Source of the DNA: Ursus arctos
Lineage: Eukaryota; Chordata; Mammalia; Carnivora; Ursidae
NCBI RefSeq assembly: GCF_023065955.2
Contig: NC_079873.1
Coordinates: 101,718,128 to 101,782,127 of the forward strand
Direction: 5' to 3'
Length of the DNA stretch: 64,000 bases
Translations under genes and position numbers: made by a program
Shown here: positions 34,005 through 45,600 of the stretch, in pieces
Numbering within the stretch: the first letter of the stretch is position 1
Layout: each line of letters begins with the position of its first letter
The notes under the pieces: generated by a model
Databases searched by the model: none
What the model was told of the DNA's origin: nothing
What the model saw: the letters and a program-made list of their open reading frames with translations, nothing else

Positions 34005-34352
34005 GAACTAGGAAGATCGGTAGGGGAAGAAAGGGATAAAGAAAGGAGGGGTAATCAGAAGGGGGAATGAAGCATGAGAGACTATGGACTCTGAGAAACA
34101 AACTGAGGCCTTCTGAGGGGAGGGGAGTGGGGAATAGGATAGACTGGTGATGGGTAGTAAGGAGGGCATGTATTGCATGGTGCACTGGGTGTTATACGCA
34201 ACTAATGAATCATCGAAGTTTACATCAAAAAAATAAATAAATAAAAATTAAAAATTAAAAAAAAGAAAAATGAAATTTTTTAAATTAAAAAAAAAACCTT
34301 GGAAGAAAAAAAAATAAAGTACAATTGCAAGGCAAAAGAAAGAAAAAATAAT
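34005..34352 (+). other. L1 element 1 3' UTR and complex A-rich tail
   Basis: The 3' UTR runs to about 34228. The tail from 34229 is not a plain poly(A): A runs and AAAT units are broken by short pieces such as 'ccttggaag' (34297-34305) and 'gtacaattgcaaggc' (34319-34333) before the TSD. An AATAAA lies at about 34312-34317. Confidence 0.8.
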
Positions 34353-34366
34353 ATTATGAAGCTGCA

Positions 34367-35214
34367 AAGAATAAAAGTTTAATAAGAGAGAAAAAATAGG
34401 TAGATAAATGGAATCCAATGGAGTCCAGAATTAGACTGATACACATATGACAAAGGTCGTATTTCACATAAGCAAATTAGATACAGATATCAATTAATGA
34501 TATTGGGACATGTGATTGTTTCAGAAAAAGACTGAATTTCTTCCTTATTAAAATAAACCCTCAATGGATCAAAGATTTCAACAGTATAAAAAACAAAACC
34601 ATAAAATTACTCAATGTATATATAGGGGGTTTAATGTATAAACTTGAAGTTAGAAACATTTTCTAAGCAGGATACAAACCTCAGATTGCAATAGCAAAAC
34701 AAAGCAAAAAGACAAAATTGACTACATATAAATGTAAGTCTTTTTATTGAAAATGTAAAAAAAAAAAGACTGGAAAAGTGTTGCAGTATATATGATAAAC
34801 AAACAATTATGTTCCTTCATTGTCAATAAGCTTGTACAAATCAAGGACTAAAGAATGAACAACCCAAAAGAAAATCAGGCAAAGAATAGTAGCAGGCATC
34901 TCTCAGAAAAAGAAATACAAATGGCCATTAAACACATGAAAAGATGTTCACCCTTATCCATGATTAATGAAATGCAAATAAAAACAACAATGAAGATGCC
35001 TTTTTTCACCCATTAGATTCTCAATAATTCAAAAGCTCATCAAGATGAGGAGTAATAGGCATTCTTATAATTCTCATACACTGTTGGTAGGAATGCAAAT
35101 TGGTCCAACCTCAGGGGAGGATAATTGGGCAATAGAGACAAGCCCTGTATCAAAGAATAACCACTACTAGAAAAGATGCTGCTTTAAGGAAATCTACTTA
35201 AAATAAGAACCAGA
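34367..35214 (+). repeat. Old L1/HAL1 relic, middle part
   Basis: Reads like the C-terminal half of an old L1 ORF2: 'acacatatgacaaaggtcg' (34440), 'gaaatacaaatggccatt' (34911), 'cacatgaaaagatgttca' (34933) and 'cactgttggtaggaatgcaa' (35079). Frames are destroyed. It lies between two young L1 insertions and continues at 41294. Confidence 0.65.
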
Positions 35215-36216
35215 GAATGGGGGTAGAAGATGGTGGAGGAGTAGGGGACGTTTTCAGCTGGTCCCCTGAATTGAGCTGGATATCTACCAGATCATCCTGA
35301 ACACCCATGAAATCAGCACGAGACGTAGGAAGATACATCTGGATCTCTACAAATGATCATCTCCAGCACTGAGTATTGAGGTACGAAGCAGGGAGCCATG
35401 AATCCGTGCACAGATATTGGAAAATAAATGAAAGGGGGAGGGAGCCATTGTGCTCCGGTGCCGGGAAGCAGCAGCCACCTGCAATGGGGAGCAGGCCGGA
35501 CTTGCAGACTGGCACCCGCGAGAAAGCAGGCTGAGACTGGGAGCCCAAGAATGCGCACATAACCAGAGTAAAACTGGAGCTCCAGGGCATACACTCAAAC
35601 TAGACTGAAACAGGGAGCTCCGGAGCCCGCACACAAACAGACTGAAAACAGGCGCTACAGAGCACGCGCGAATCACATTGAAACAGGGAGCTTAGGAGCG
35701 CACGTGGGAACTGGGGGCAGCTGGTGGTGTTAGAAGCACAAAGGACAGAGACGTGCGGGTCCTGGAAGCGAAGGCTGGGAGAGTGGCTGTGGGGCACACA
35801 ACCTAAGACGCTGCAGGGTTTTTAGCAGCACCGACAGAAACAGAGTTAAAGTTCCCAGGAGAGCTCAATGGAGAGCAGACTCTGATCTCTGTTCTGAGAC
35901 AGAGGCTAGGATACAGCCACTGCTGCTCTGACTCTCAGAAGACTCACAGAAAACCACCAGGGAAAGCCACCAGAAAAGAAAAGCCCCGAAATACTGGTTC
36001 ACATTGTGCCCATCCCCATCCCCCCTCGCAGGGGACAGGACAACTCTACCCAAACAGGGTTGCCTGAGCATCAGTGTGGCAGGCCCCTCGCCCAGAAGGC
36101 AGGATGAAAAATCAAGAAGCCCACATCCCTAAGGTCCCTATAAAACAAGTGCACACTGCCTGAGTCCTGGTCAATAATTTGGGTTCTGTGCGTCCCTGCA
36201 ACCTCTCCTCATCAGA
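35215..36216 (+). promoter_or_regulatory. L1 5' UTR (internal promoter region)
   Basis: About 1 kb, clearly richer in G+C and CpG than its surroundings, especially 35440-35850. It begins 'gaatgggggtagaagatggt', with a one-base change in the YY1-like motif. It drives L1 transcription in intact family members; here it is probably decayed. Antisense frames of 60-109 codons over it are a by-product of GC content. Confidence 0.8.
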
Positions 36217-37152
36217 ATGATGATGAGGAGGAACCCTCAGCAAAGAAAGGACACAGAGAATGTGGCCTCTGCCACAGAACTGATGGATATGGATATAACC
36301 AAATTGTCAGAAATGGAGTTCAGAGTAACAAAGGTCAAGATGATGTGTAGGCTTGAAAAAAATATTAACAAAAATATTAATGAGAATATAGAATCTCTAA
36401 GGGCAGAAATGAGAGTGAATCTGGCAGAAATTAAAAATGCTATGAATCAAAGCAGTCTAAACTAGACGCTCTGATGGCCAGGGTAAATGAGGCAGAAGAA
36501 GGAATTAGTGAATAGGAAGATGGGATGATAGAAGAGAAGGAAAAAACAGAAAGTTGGCTCAAAAAAATCCAATCGCAAGATTGTAGATTATGGGAGATTA
36601 ACTGACTCAATGAAATGTTCCAATGTCAGAATCATTGGCATCCCCAAGGGAGTGGAGAAAGAGAGAGGTCTAGAAGAGATATTTGAACAAATTGTAGCTG
36701 AGAACTTCCCTAATCTGGCAGAGGAAACAAGCATTCATGTCCAAGAGGCAGAGAGGACCCCTCCCAAGATCAATGAGAACAAACCTACACCAAGTCACAT
36801 AATGCAATTCACAAATATTAGAACCAAGGATACAAAAAAAAAAAAAAAAAAAACAAGGATACAATCTTAAAAGTGGCCAGGGGAAAGAAAATCCTCACAT
36901 ACAGAGGGAGGAACATCAGAATAACATCAGACCTGTCTACAGAGACCTGGCAGGCCAGGAAGGGTTGGCAAGGCATATTCAGAGCTCTAACCGAGAATAA
37001 CATGCAGCCAAGGATCCTTTATCCAGCAAGGCTGTCATTCAGAATTGATGGAGAGACAAGGACTTTCCAAGAACAGCAGAAACTGAAAGAATATGTGACC
37101 ACCAAGCCAGCCCTACAAGAAATATTGGGGGGGGGGTCTATAAGAGTAAAAA
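36217..37152 (+). pseudogene. L1 ORF1 (RNA-binding protein), broken
   Basis: Order: N-terminus and coiled coil (36217-36465, 'MDITKLSEMEFRVTKVK'-like), RRM-like part (36610-36834, 'VRIIGIP'), C-terminal domain (36873-37130, 'RGKKILTYRGRNIRI'). A TAG at 36463-36465 stops it early. A 29-base poly(A)-plus-duplication insertion at 36835-36863 shifts the frame. A one-base loss near 37150 removes the usual TGA, so the frame from 36873 runs on into ORF2 as far as 37532. Non-functional. Confidence 0.9.
36835..36863. repeat. Poly(A)-only insertion with 10-bp duplication
   Basis: Nineteen inserted A's are followed by a second perfect copy of 'caaggataca' (36825-36834 and 36854-36863). The 29 extra bases are absent from the matching place in L1 element 1 (29625-29635). 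Confidence 0.8.
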
Positions 37153-37205
37153 GATACAAGAGTGATACACAGCAGAAATTTATAATTAAAGACTTCACAG
37201 GTACA

Positions 37206-40200
37206 ATGACATCATTAAAATCATATCTCTCAATAATCACTCTCAATGTGAATGGCCTAAATGTTCCCATAATACGCCACAGGGTAGCAGATTTGATAAA
37301 AAGACATGAGCCGTCCATATGCTGTCTAGAAGAGACCTATTTTGAACATAAAGATACATACAAACTGAAAGTGAAGGTATGGAAAACCATTTTTCATGCC
37401 AATGGACCTCAAAAGAAAGCTAGGGTAGCAATTCTCATATCAGACAGATTGGATTTTAAACTAAAGACTGTACTTAGAGATACAGGGGGCACCATATCAT
37501 TCTTAAAGGGTGTATCCAACAAAAGGATATGACAATTATAAATATCTATGCTCCCAACAGGGGAGCAGCTAGATACACAAACCAACTCTTAACCAGAATA
37601 AAGAGACATATAGATAATAATACGTCAATAGTAGGGGACCTCAACACTCCGCTCTCAGCAATAGACAGATCACTTAAGGAGAAAATCAACAAAGATACAA
37701 GAGCTTTGAATCACATATTGGAACAGATGGACCTCATAGATAAATACAGAACCCTACACCCCAGAACAACAGAATATGCATTCTTTCCAAATGCACATGG
37801 AACTTTCTCCAGAATAGACAATATACTGGGCCACAAAACAGGTCTCAACTGACAACAAAAGACTGAGATTATTCCCTGCATATTCTCAGACCACAATGCT
37901 TTGAAACTGGAACTCAATCACAAGGAAAAATTTGGAAGAAACTCAAATACTTGGAAACTAAGAACCATCCTGCTCAAGAATGATTGGGTAAGCCAGGAAA
38001 TTAAAAATCAAATTAAACAATTTTTGGAGACCAATGAAAATGAAAACACATCAGTCCAAAACGTATGGGATACTGCAAAGGCAGTCCTAACGGGAAAATA
38101 CATAGCCATCCAAGTCTCACTCAAAAGAATAGAAAAATCTAAAATGCAGTTTTTATATTATCACATCAAGAAGCTGGAGCTGGAACAGAAGAACAGGCCT
38201 AACCCATAAACAAGAAGTCAGTTGACAAAGATTAGTGCAGAGATCAATGAATTAGAATCACAAGCACAGCAGAGCAGATCAACAGAACTAGAAGCTGGTT
38301 CATTGAAAGAATAAATAAGATCGATAAGTCACTGGCCAGAATTATTCAAAAGAATAGAGAAAGGACCCATATTAATAAAATTATTAATGAAAGGGGAGAG
38401 ATAGCAAACAACACCAAGGATATAGGGAGGATCATTATAAACTTTTATCAACAACTTTATGCCAATAAATTAAAGAACCTGGAAGAAATGGGTACCTTCC
38501 TGGAAACCTATAAACTACCAAGACTGAAACTGGAGGAAATTGATTATTTAAACAGACCGATGAATTATGAAGACATTGAAGCAGTGATCAAAAATCTCCC
38601 CAAAAGCAAGAGTCCAGGGCCTGACGGATTCCCCGGGGAATTCTACCAAACATTCAAAGAAGAAATACTACCTATTCTCCTGAAGCTGTTTCAAAAAACA
38701 GAAACAGAAGGAAAACTACCAAACTCATTCTATGAGGCCAGTATTACCTTGGTCCCCAAAACCAGGCAAAGACCCCATCAGAAAGGAGAATTACAGACCG
38801 ATATCCCTGATGAATATGGACACCAAAATTCTCAACAAGATCCTAGCTAATAGGATTCAATACTACATTAAAAGGATTATCCATCATGACCAACTGGGAT
38901 TCACCCCTGGGATGCAAGGTCGTTCAACATTCACAAAGGGATCAGTGTGATAGATCACATCAACAAGAAAAGAGTCAAGAACGATATGATCCTCTCAACT
39001 GATGCAGAAAAAGCATTTGACAAAATACAGAATCCTTTCCTGATTAAAACCCTTCAGAGTGTAGGGATAGAGGGTACATTCCTCAATTTCATAAAAGCCA
39101 TCTATTAAAAGCCTACAGCAAATATCATTCTCAATGGGGAAAAGCTGGAAGCCTTTCCCTTAAGATCAGGAACATGACAAGGATGCCCACTCTCGCCATT
39201 ATTATTCAACATAGTACTAGAAGTCCTTCCAACAGCAATCAGACAACAAAAAAGGATAAAAGGTATCCAAATTGGCAAAGAAAAAGTCAAACTATCTCTT
39301 CGCAGATGACATGATACTCTATATGGAAAACTCAAAAGACTCCACCCCCAAATTACTAGAACTTATAGAACAATTCAGTAAGGTGGCGGGATACAAAATT
39401 GATGCTCAGAAATCAGTTGCATTTCTATACACAAACAATGAGACTGAAGAAAGAGAAATGAGGGAATCCCTTCCATTTACAATAGCACCAAAAATCATAC
39501 GATATCTCGTAATTAACTTAATCATAGAGGTAAAGGATCTATACTCTAGAAACTACAGATCACTCTTGAAAGACAATGAAGAAGACACAAAAAGATGGAA
39601 AAACATTCCTTGCTCATGGATTGGAAGAATAAGCATAGTTAAAATGTCTATGCTACCCAGAGCAATCTACACTTTCAATGCCATCCCGATCAAAATCCCA
39701 ATGACATTTTTCAAAGAGCTGGAACAAACAGCCCTTAAATTTGTGTGGAACCAGAAAAGGCCCCTAATCATCAAGGATTTGTTGAAAAGGAAGAACAAAG
39801 ATGGGGGCATCACGTTGCCAGATTTCAAGCTATACTACAAAGCTGTGATCACCAAGACAGCATGGTACTGGCACAAAAACAGACACATAGACCAATGGAA
39901 CAGAATAGAGAACCCAGAAATGGACCCTCGGCTCTTTGGGCAACTAATCTTTGACAAAACAGGAATAAACATCCAGTGGAAAAAAGACAGTCTCTTCAAT
40001 AAATGGTGCTGGGAAAATTGGACAGCTACATGCAAAAGAACGAAACTTGACCACTCTCTCACACCATACACAAAGATAAACTCCAAATGGATGAAAGACC
40101 TCAATGTGAGACAGGAATCCATCAAAATCCTAGAGGAAAACATAGGCTAAAACCTCTCTGACATCGGCCACAGCAACTTTTTTCATGACACATGTCCAAA

Positions 40201-41025
40201 AGCCAGAGAAACAAAAGAAAAAATGAACTTATGGGACTTCATCAAGATTAAAACCTTCTGCACTGCCAAGGAAACAGTCAAAAAAACTAAGAGGCAGCCT
40301 ACAGAACGGGAGAAGATATTTGCTAATGACACTACAGATAAAAGATTGGTATCTCAGATCTACAAAGAACTTCTCAAACTCAATATATGAGAAACAAATA
40401 ACCAAATCAGAAAATGGGCAGAAGATATGAACAGACACTTTTCCAATGAAGACATACAAATGGCTAACAGACACATGAAAAAATGTTCAAAATCATTAGC
40501 CATCAGGGATGACTAAATCATAACCACATTGAGATACCACCTTACTCCAGTTAGAATGGCAAAAATGGACAAGGCAGGAAACAACAAATGTTGGAGAGGA
40601 CGTGGAGAAAGGGGATCCCTCTTACACTGTTGGTGGGAATGCAAGTTGGTACAGCCACTTTGGAAAACATTGTGGAGGTCCCTCAAAAAGCTAAAAGTAG
40701 AGATACCCAAAGACCCAGCAATTGCACTACTGGGTATTTACCCCAAAAATACAGATGTAGTGAAGAGAAGGGCCATATGCACTACAATGTTCATAGTAGC
40801 ATTGTCCACAATAGCTAAATTGTGGAAGGAGCCATGATAGCCTTTCAACAGATGAATGGATTAAGATGTGGTCCATATATGCAGTGGAATATAACTCAGC
40901 CATCAGAAAGAACAATTACCCAACATTTGCAGCAACATGGATGGGACTGGAGGAGATTATGCTAAGTGAAGTAAGTCAAGCAGAGAAAGACAATTATCAT
41001 ATGGTTTCACTCATTTATGGAAATA
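37206..41025 (+). pseudogene. L1 ORF2 (endonuclease-reverse transcriptase), broken
   Basis: About 1,270 codons long in total. The endonuclease starts at ATG 37206 ('MTSLKSYLSIITLNVNGLN'). A shift near 37530 splits it, and 37529-37852 holds the 'GDLNTPLS' part. The RT spans 38400-39350, with a TAA at 39106-39108 and a 2-nt loss just before the FADD at 39299-39310. The C-terminal region is open for 292 codons (39272-40150), followed by further stops. One base is lost right at the family stop (about 41020). Non-functional. Confidence 0.9.
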
Positions 41026-41293
41026 AGAAATAGCAGGGAGATCGGTAGGAGAAGGAAGGGAAGAATGAAGGGGAGGGTAAACAGAAGGGGAAATGAACCA
41101 CAAGAGACTATGGACTCTGGGAAACAAACTGAGGGCTTCAGAGGGGAGGAGGTGGGGGATTGGGATAGGCTGGTGATGGGTATTAAGGAGGGCATGTATG
41201 GCATAGAGCACTGGGTGTTATACGGAAATAATGAATCATGGAACACTACATCAAAAAAAAAATAAAAAGTAAAAAAAATAAATAAGAACCAGA

Positions 41294-42029
41294 ATATCAT
41301 AGGTTCTTTAATTTAGTTGGAATTTTATCTTTCAAAAATAAATTACACTTACAAAAGTCTACTACATCTTATTTTTTTAAAGAAAGTTTTCATGCAACTA
41401 TGTGTGCATTGTTCAAACAACAAATAAATCAAATGTTGATTGTCACTTTCTTTAGTGTGACTTTTATGACAAAAATGGCATGAGAGCACAATAAGTCATC
41501 CTCATCATTTCATAACAGGATCATTAAGAGTAAGTTGTACAAAATATTGAAGAGCTTCAATTTTCCCAAGGACTTCTCTTGATTCCTGATATTACAATTA
41601 TTCTCTTTCATCCTATCTATCTTATCACTATCTGTGCAAATTTATTCTTTTCCTCAAAAGTTAACTTTGCCACGTCCTCACCTTCCAATGGCTTTATGGA
41701 ACTCAAGCAAATCTCCATTACTTTCACCAACCTCAGTAAGTCTAGTGTCTTTTACAAAATTTGAAATTTCACTTTGCATTTGATTTGTACTCTCTTTTCA
41801 TAATACAGATTGTCGAAGACATGTATACGATAGGCCAGGATAGGCTGCAGTGATGAGCAGGGTAGAGTGTTAAGTAAGAAACCGTTTCCTAAGTGGTCAA
41901 TTCACTAAAGAATATTGTGGTCATCTAATGACTTTTGCTTCTCCATAAAATCTTGTAGTTGTGGGGAATGAGATAATGAATATTTAGATAATAAGGATTT
42001 CCTGTTGCATATCAAAATTTTAAAATGCA
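41294..42029. other. Tail of the old L1 relic, then unassigned DNA
   Basis: 41294-41450 should be the continuation of the old element split by L1 element 2, since the TSD joins it to 35214. 41451-42029 is AT-rich with no feature I can name; the 61-codon frame at 41579-41764 has no domain. Confidence 0.4.
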
Positions 42030-42320
42030 TCTACCCTTTGTACTCTGCCTAGAATGTTCTTTTCCCTCTTTGTTAACTCCTGCTCATCTTTCAGGAGTCA
42101 GTTCAAGCGTGAATTCCACAAGGGAGCCTTTCCTGGTCTCTGACTCAGTCAAATGTCCTAGTACAGGTTCTCATCACTCCTTTGGAACAGGTATCATGGT
42201 TCAATTCTACATTTCTGTAATTTAATTAATGTCTACCTTCCCCACTAGACCATTTACTTCACAGAGGCAGAAGTTATATCTTGCACAGAGTAGTCCCTCA
42301 ATAAATATCTATTTAAAGAA
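42030..42320 (+). repeat. L2 LINE 3' end
   Basis: L2 order: 'ctttgtactctgcctagaatg', 'gctcatctttcaggagtcag', 'agggagcctttcctggtctc', 'ctagaccatttacttcacag', 'gagtagtccctcaataaata'. Confidence 0.85.
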
Positions 42321-42349
42321 TAAGAATAAATAACTAGAAAGTACCCAGT

Positions 42350-42665
42350 GTCCATAGTATTAAATAGCCATTTTAAAAAAATGAGCTATGTCCTGATACA
42401 GAATGATTTTCAAGATATATTAAAAGGGAAAAAAGCTAGGTACCAAAAAGTCTATACGATTCTATTTGTTCAAAGACTACATATGTACGCTGGTGGGTGC
42501 ATAAAATATTTTTCAAGAAGAAATTATTAACAGAGGTTGCCTTTGGGGAGATGGACTAGGAGTTATGGGGAGGAAGATTTTTAAGTTCCCTTTTAAACAT
42601 TTCCATACTGTTTGAATTGTTTTACTACATTCATGTGCTATTTTTAACTTAATAAAAATGCATGC
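42350..42665 (+). repeat. Old L1M 3' end
   Basis: L1M-type 3' UTR: 'gatacagaatgattttcaag', 'acagaggttgcctttgggg', 'ctgtttgaattgttttacta', ending 'taacttaataaaaatgcat'. Non-coding. Confidence 0.7.
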
Positions 42666-42789
42666 TTTTTGACAGAGGGCACAATGCTGACCAGCAGAAT
42701 GAGAGAAGAAGGTAAAAGTCCCTACAAGCAGTTAGCAACTGGAAGCCATAAAGAGTTGAAACAATCTACTATATTCCCTGTCTCTTGAT

Positions 42790-43480
42790 TGGTGGCTACC
42801 ATTTCCCCAGTAACCGAGCCAGAAAACCAAGTAATCTTCTACTCCTTTTTCTTGGCCTTTAGATTTAGTCAGTTATTAAGTCCTATTGGTCTATTATCTA
42901 AACAACTTTCCATTCCATTCTCTCCTCATCATGCCCACTGCTGTTGTCCTAAATCAACTCCTTATCTTATCTCCCTTGTACTACTGCAATACTCTTTTTA
43001 TTTCTTGCTTCCAGTTTCTACTCCTACAACCCATCCCCTATTCTGTTGCTAGAATAATCTTCCAATCTAACTCTTCCAAAACAAAGAGTAACAAACCAAA
43101 CCAGCCTCTTCTGCTACTCTTTCCCATGACCCTTTACATTTCAGTCATCCCGGTGTACCTTCATTTACCTGAAACACCTCATTAGTTTCTTCCTCAGTGA
43201 TTTTGCATATATCCATCACTTCTTTGATATTCTCCCCTTCCACACTTGCTTTTAGTTAACTTCTGTTACTATTTCATCACTTCTACCCCAACCCCTTAGA
43301 TTAGGACAGCGCCCATAGCATTTTTCCCTTATCCTTCAGAGCAATCATCACACTTATATTTGTTTTTTCCTTATCCATCTTCTCCACTTCCATTAAGAGA
43401 AATCCACAGTGCCTGACAGAGAGTTTGGCACATAGTAGCAGCTCAATATATTATTAACTGGCTGACAGCTTGAATGAATA
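42790..43480 (+). repeat. L2 LINE, long 3' part
   Basis: L2 ORF2 end and 3' UTR: 'ttgtactactgcaatactct' (42976), 'ctgttgctagaataatcttcc' (43043), 'gacagcgcccatagcat' and the terminal 'tttggcacatagtagcagc' (43425). Frames of 87 and 99 codons over it are L2 remnants or chance. Confidence 0.8.
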
Positions 43481-43486
43481 AATGAA

Positions 43487-43990
43487 TGCATATTGTTTAA
43501 ATCCCATCACTGGCTCCTTACCATGTGAAAAAAAAAAGAAGTATATGATTTTAATTCATGATTGGGCTCCTGCTTGCCGCACTGGGCTCATCTTCACTAA
43601 CCTAAGCATTTGCAGCTCATGCTCTGGCAATCTGAATTACAAAGTTCTGATAACAAAACTTACCAATTCTCCTTGCCCCTTTGTATATAGGATACTGGTG
43701 CATCAGTTATCTCTCCTTTCTTCTCCTTCTTGTATACCTACTGAATACACACTCATTTATAAAAAGTAGCTAGAAGTATCTCTTCAAAGAAGTCTTCTCT
43801 GATTTCCTAAATAAAGGTCATTCATGCTTCCTCTGTGCTTACTCTATACACTGTACGTTCTCTCTTTTTATTGCATTTCTCATACTGTGAACATTCTCCA
43901 GGTAAGAATTTTTGTCTTACTTATCTTTTTCCTCTAATACCTAACACATAACTAGTACATAGTAAACACTAAATTCCCGAAGTGAATTGA
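43487..43990 (+). repeat. L2 LINE 3' part, second copy
   Basis: Begins mid-L2 ('aaatcccatcactggctcc'), then 'tcttcaaagaagtcttctct' and the terminal 'acataactagtacatagtaa'. It lies head-to-tail with the preceding L2 copy. Confidence 0.75.
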
Positions 43991-44794
43991 ATATAGATTG
44001 TGTGTGTGAGTATAAACTATTAACAGTATATCTATAATACCTGCATGCTTATGTATAATTTTTCCTGGGCAATAGAAAATATTATCAAGATTTCATATGT
44101 AGTAACTCCATTAACTGCCCTGAAAGAATAGCAAATGCATAGTTTTTTACATCTAATAAACCTTCATGTTGCTGGTTGAAAAGCTGTATAAAGCTTTATC
44201 TCCCTGGGACACAGCCAAATCTAGGGCAAACAGACCTTTTTTCTCACATCTAAGGTTTCAAATCCATGTGGCAAGGAAGGCAAAGCAAATGGCCTTTACA
44301 GACTATGCAATTTAACAGCAGTGAACAAACCAGCCATTTGGTGCCCATGCAAGCATTCCATGCCATCTTTTCAGGTCACATGAAGGAATTGGGCCTAGCA
44401 TAGCTAATGACAGGAAAAAAAAGAAAAGCAGAAATAGCTTCTCTTTCTGCATAGGGACTTTCAAACTCACAGATACCAATTATTTCTGTTCAAAGGCCTT
44501 TTTGGCACAGTCAAGATTTAGCTCATTTGGGGATCCTTATCTTCACCCTAGTGATGTTGAAGTTATTTGGATCATATTCATCTAGATTTATCTAGGGCAT
44601 TGCTGAGGTCTGTAAGGAGTCTCTCTGGAACCTTTTTTTTTTTTTTTGGAATACCAGGGGTCAAAGGCAAACTCTACCCATTCTTTTTCTTCCCAAAAGA
44701 GAGTGGTAGGAAAATCCCTTAGGGTAGAAATCAAGACTTCCCATTTGAGCTCAGTTTAACAAATGTCTTCTAGCACTTACTATGTTCTATATTG
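43991..44794. other. No gene; T15 run at 44633-44647
   Basis: Non-coding. The T15 run could be a decayed retroposon tail, but no element is recognisable next to it. Confidence 0.45.
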
Positions 44795-45160
44795 TATTGG
44801 TTAGGATGCTTTTGGTTGCAAACCACAGAAACCCACTCAAGGAGTTTAAGCATAAATGGTGACTTAATTAAAGGATATGGCAGTATCTTATGTGACCCAT
44901 TGAAAGAAATAGAGCTGGACATAAGGAATGGACTTTTGTCCCTCTATCTTTCTTTGCAAACCAGTTTCCTTTACCTTGGGGAACGACAGGGTAAAAAAAA
45001 AAACATAGTTTCAGATAATCCCTGAGCATACATTACTAATCTGGCCAGGCAAAGACAGGATCTTTCCCAAAGTCTCAATTCAAATCTCTGTAGCCTAGCC
45101 TCTGGTCCAGGTTAGGTCAGATGATCACCCCTGAGCCTATCAACTCTACTGCGATCTAGG
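44795..45160 (+). repeat. Old mammalian interspersed repeat, family not named
   Basis: 'ttggttaggatgcttttggt' and 'tgcaaaccacagaaaccca' followed by 'ggagtttaagcataaatgg' is a phrase common to a dispersed mammalian repeat, whose name I am not sure of. The 77-codon frame at 44792-45025 lies inside it and is not a gene. Confidence 0.45.
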
Positions 45161-45189
45161 TGGGGAGACAAACATATAATGAGATAATT

Positions 45190-45600
45190 TTTTGAGATAA
45201 TTTGAATGTAATATGGTTAAGTATTTTTAAAAAGAGGTAAACTTATGGTTGCATCAGAGCAGGAGAAGGGAAAGGGAGGTTCAAAGAATGTTACTGAAAA
45301 AAGACTTAACAGGAAAGGTATTCCAAGCAGAGGGGATATCACAAATAAAGACATGGACATATGAAACAGAATGGTGTATCTGAGCATCTCCAGGAGCATT
45401 AAAGAAGAGCCATAACATGTTTAAAATGAGGCTGGAGAGGTAGGCAGGGACAAGATTATGAAAGTCCTTGAATGACATATAGGAAAATTGGTTCTATGTA
45501 GAATATGGTATAATCTGATTTATGTTCTAGATCACTCTGACAGCTGTGCAGAGAATGAGTTGGAAGAGAAAGAACATGCCCCAGAAACTCAGCATGAGGC
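45190..45600 (-). repeat. L2 LINE, antisense
   Basis: Antisense L2: 'gaaaggtattccaagcagagg' (45313), 'gaggctggagaggtaggcag' (45429), 'gaaagtccttgaatgacata' and 'agatcactctgacagctgtg' (45530). Confidence 0.8.

Larger units (their letters stand above)
29145..34352 (+). mobile_element. Young L1 retrotransposon 1, internally deleted
   Basis: A perfect 14-bp TSD (attatgaagctgca, 29131-29144 and 34353-34366) bounds it. It has the true L1 5' start (ggagaggagttaagatggcg), about 200 bases of 5' UTR, then a jump into the middle of ORF1, then ORF2, a 3' UTR and a complex A-rich tail. Compared with the full-length copy at 35215, about 1.15 kb (most of the 5' UTR and the start of ORF1) is missing. A CAN-SINE sits in ORF2 at 32197-32395. 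The element cannot encode working proteins. Confidence 0.95.
35215..41279 (+). mobile_element. Young L1 retrotransposon 2, full length (about 6.07 kb)
   Basis: A perfect 14-bp TSD (aaataagaaccaga, 35201-35214 and 41280-41293) bounds a complete L1: 5' UTR 35215-36216, ORF1 36217 to about 37152, ORF2 37206 to about 41025, 3' UTR and A-rich tail. Both frames are broken. It has the same orientation as L1 element 1 and lies 850 bases after it, inside the same old L1. Confidence 0.96.

Noticed and set aside
35313..35797. Cluster of minus-strand frames up to 109 codons
   Set aside because: They are antisense to the GC-rich L1 5' UTR, which depletes stop codons; no domain is visible.
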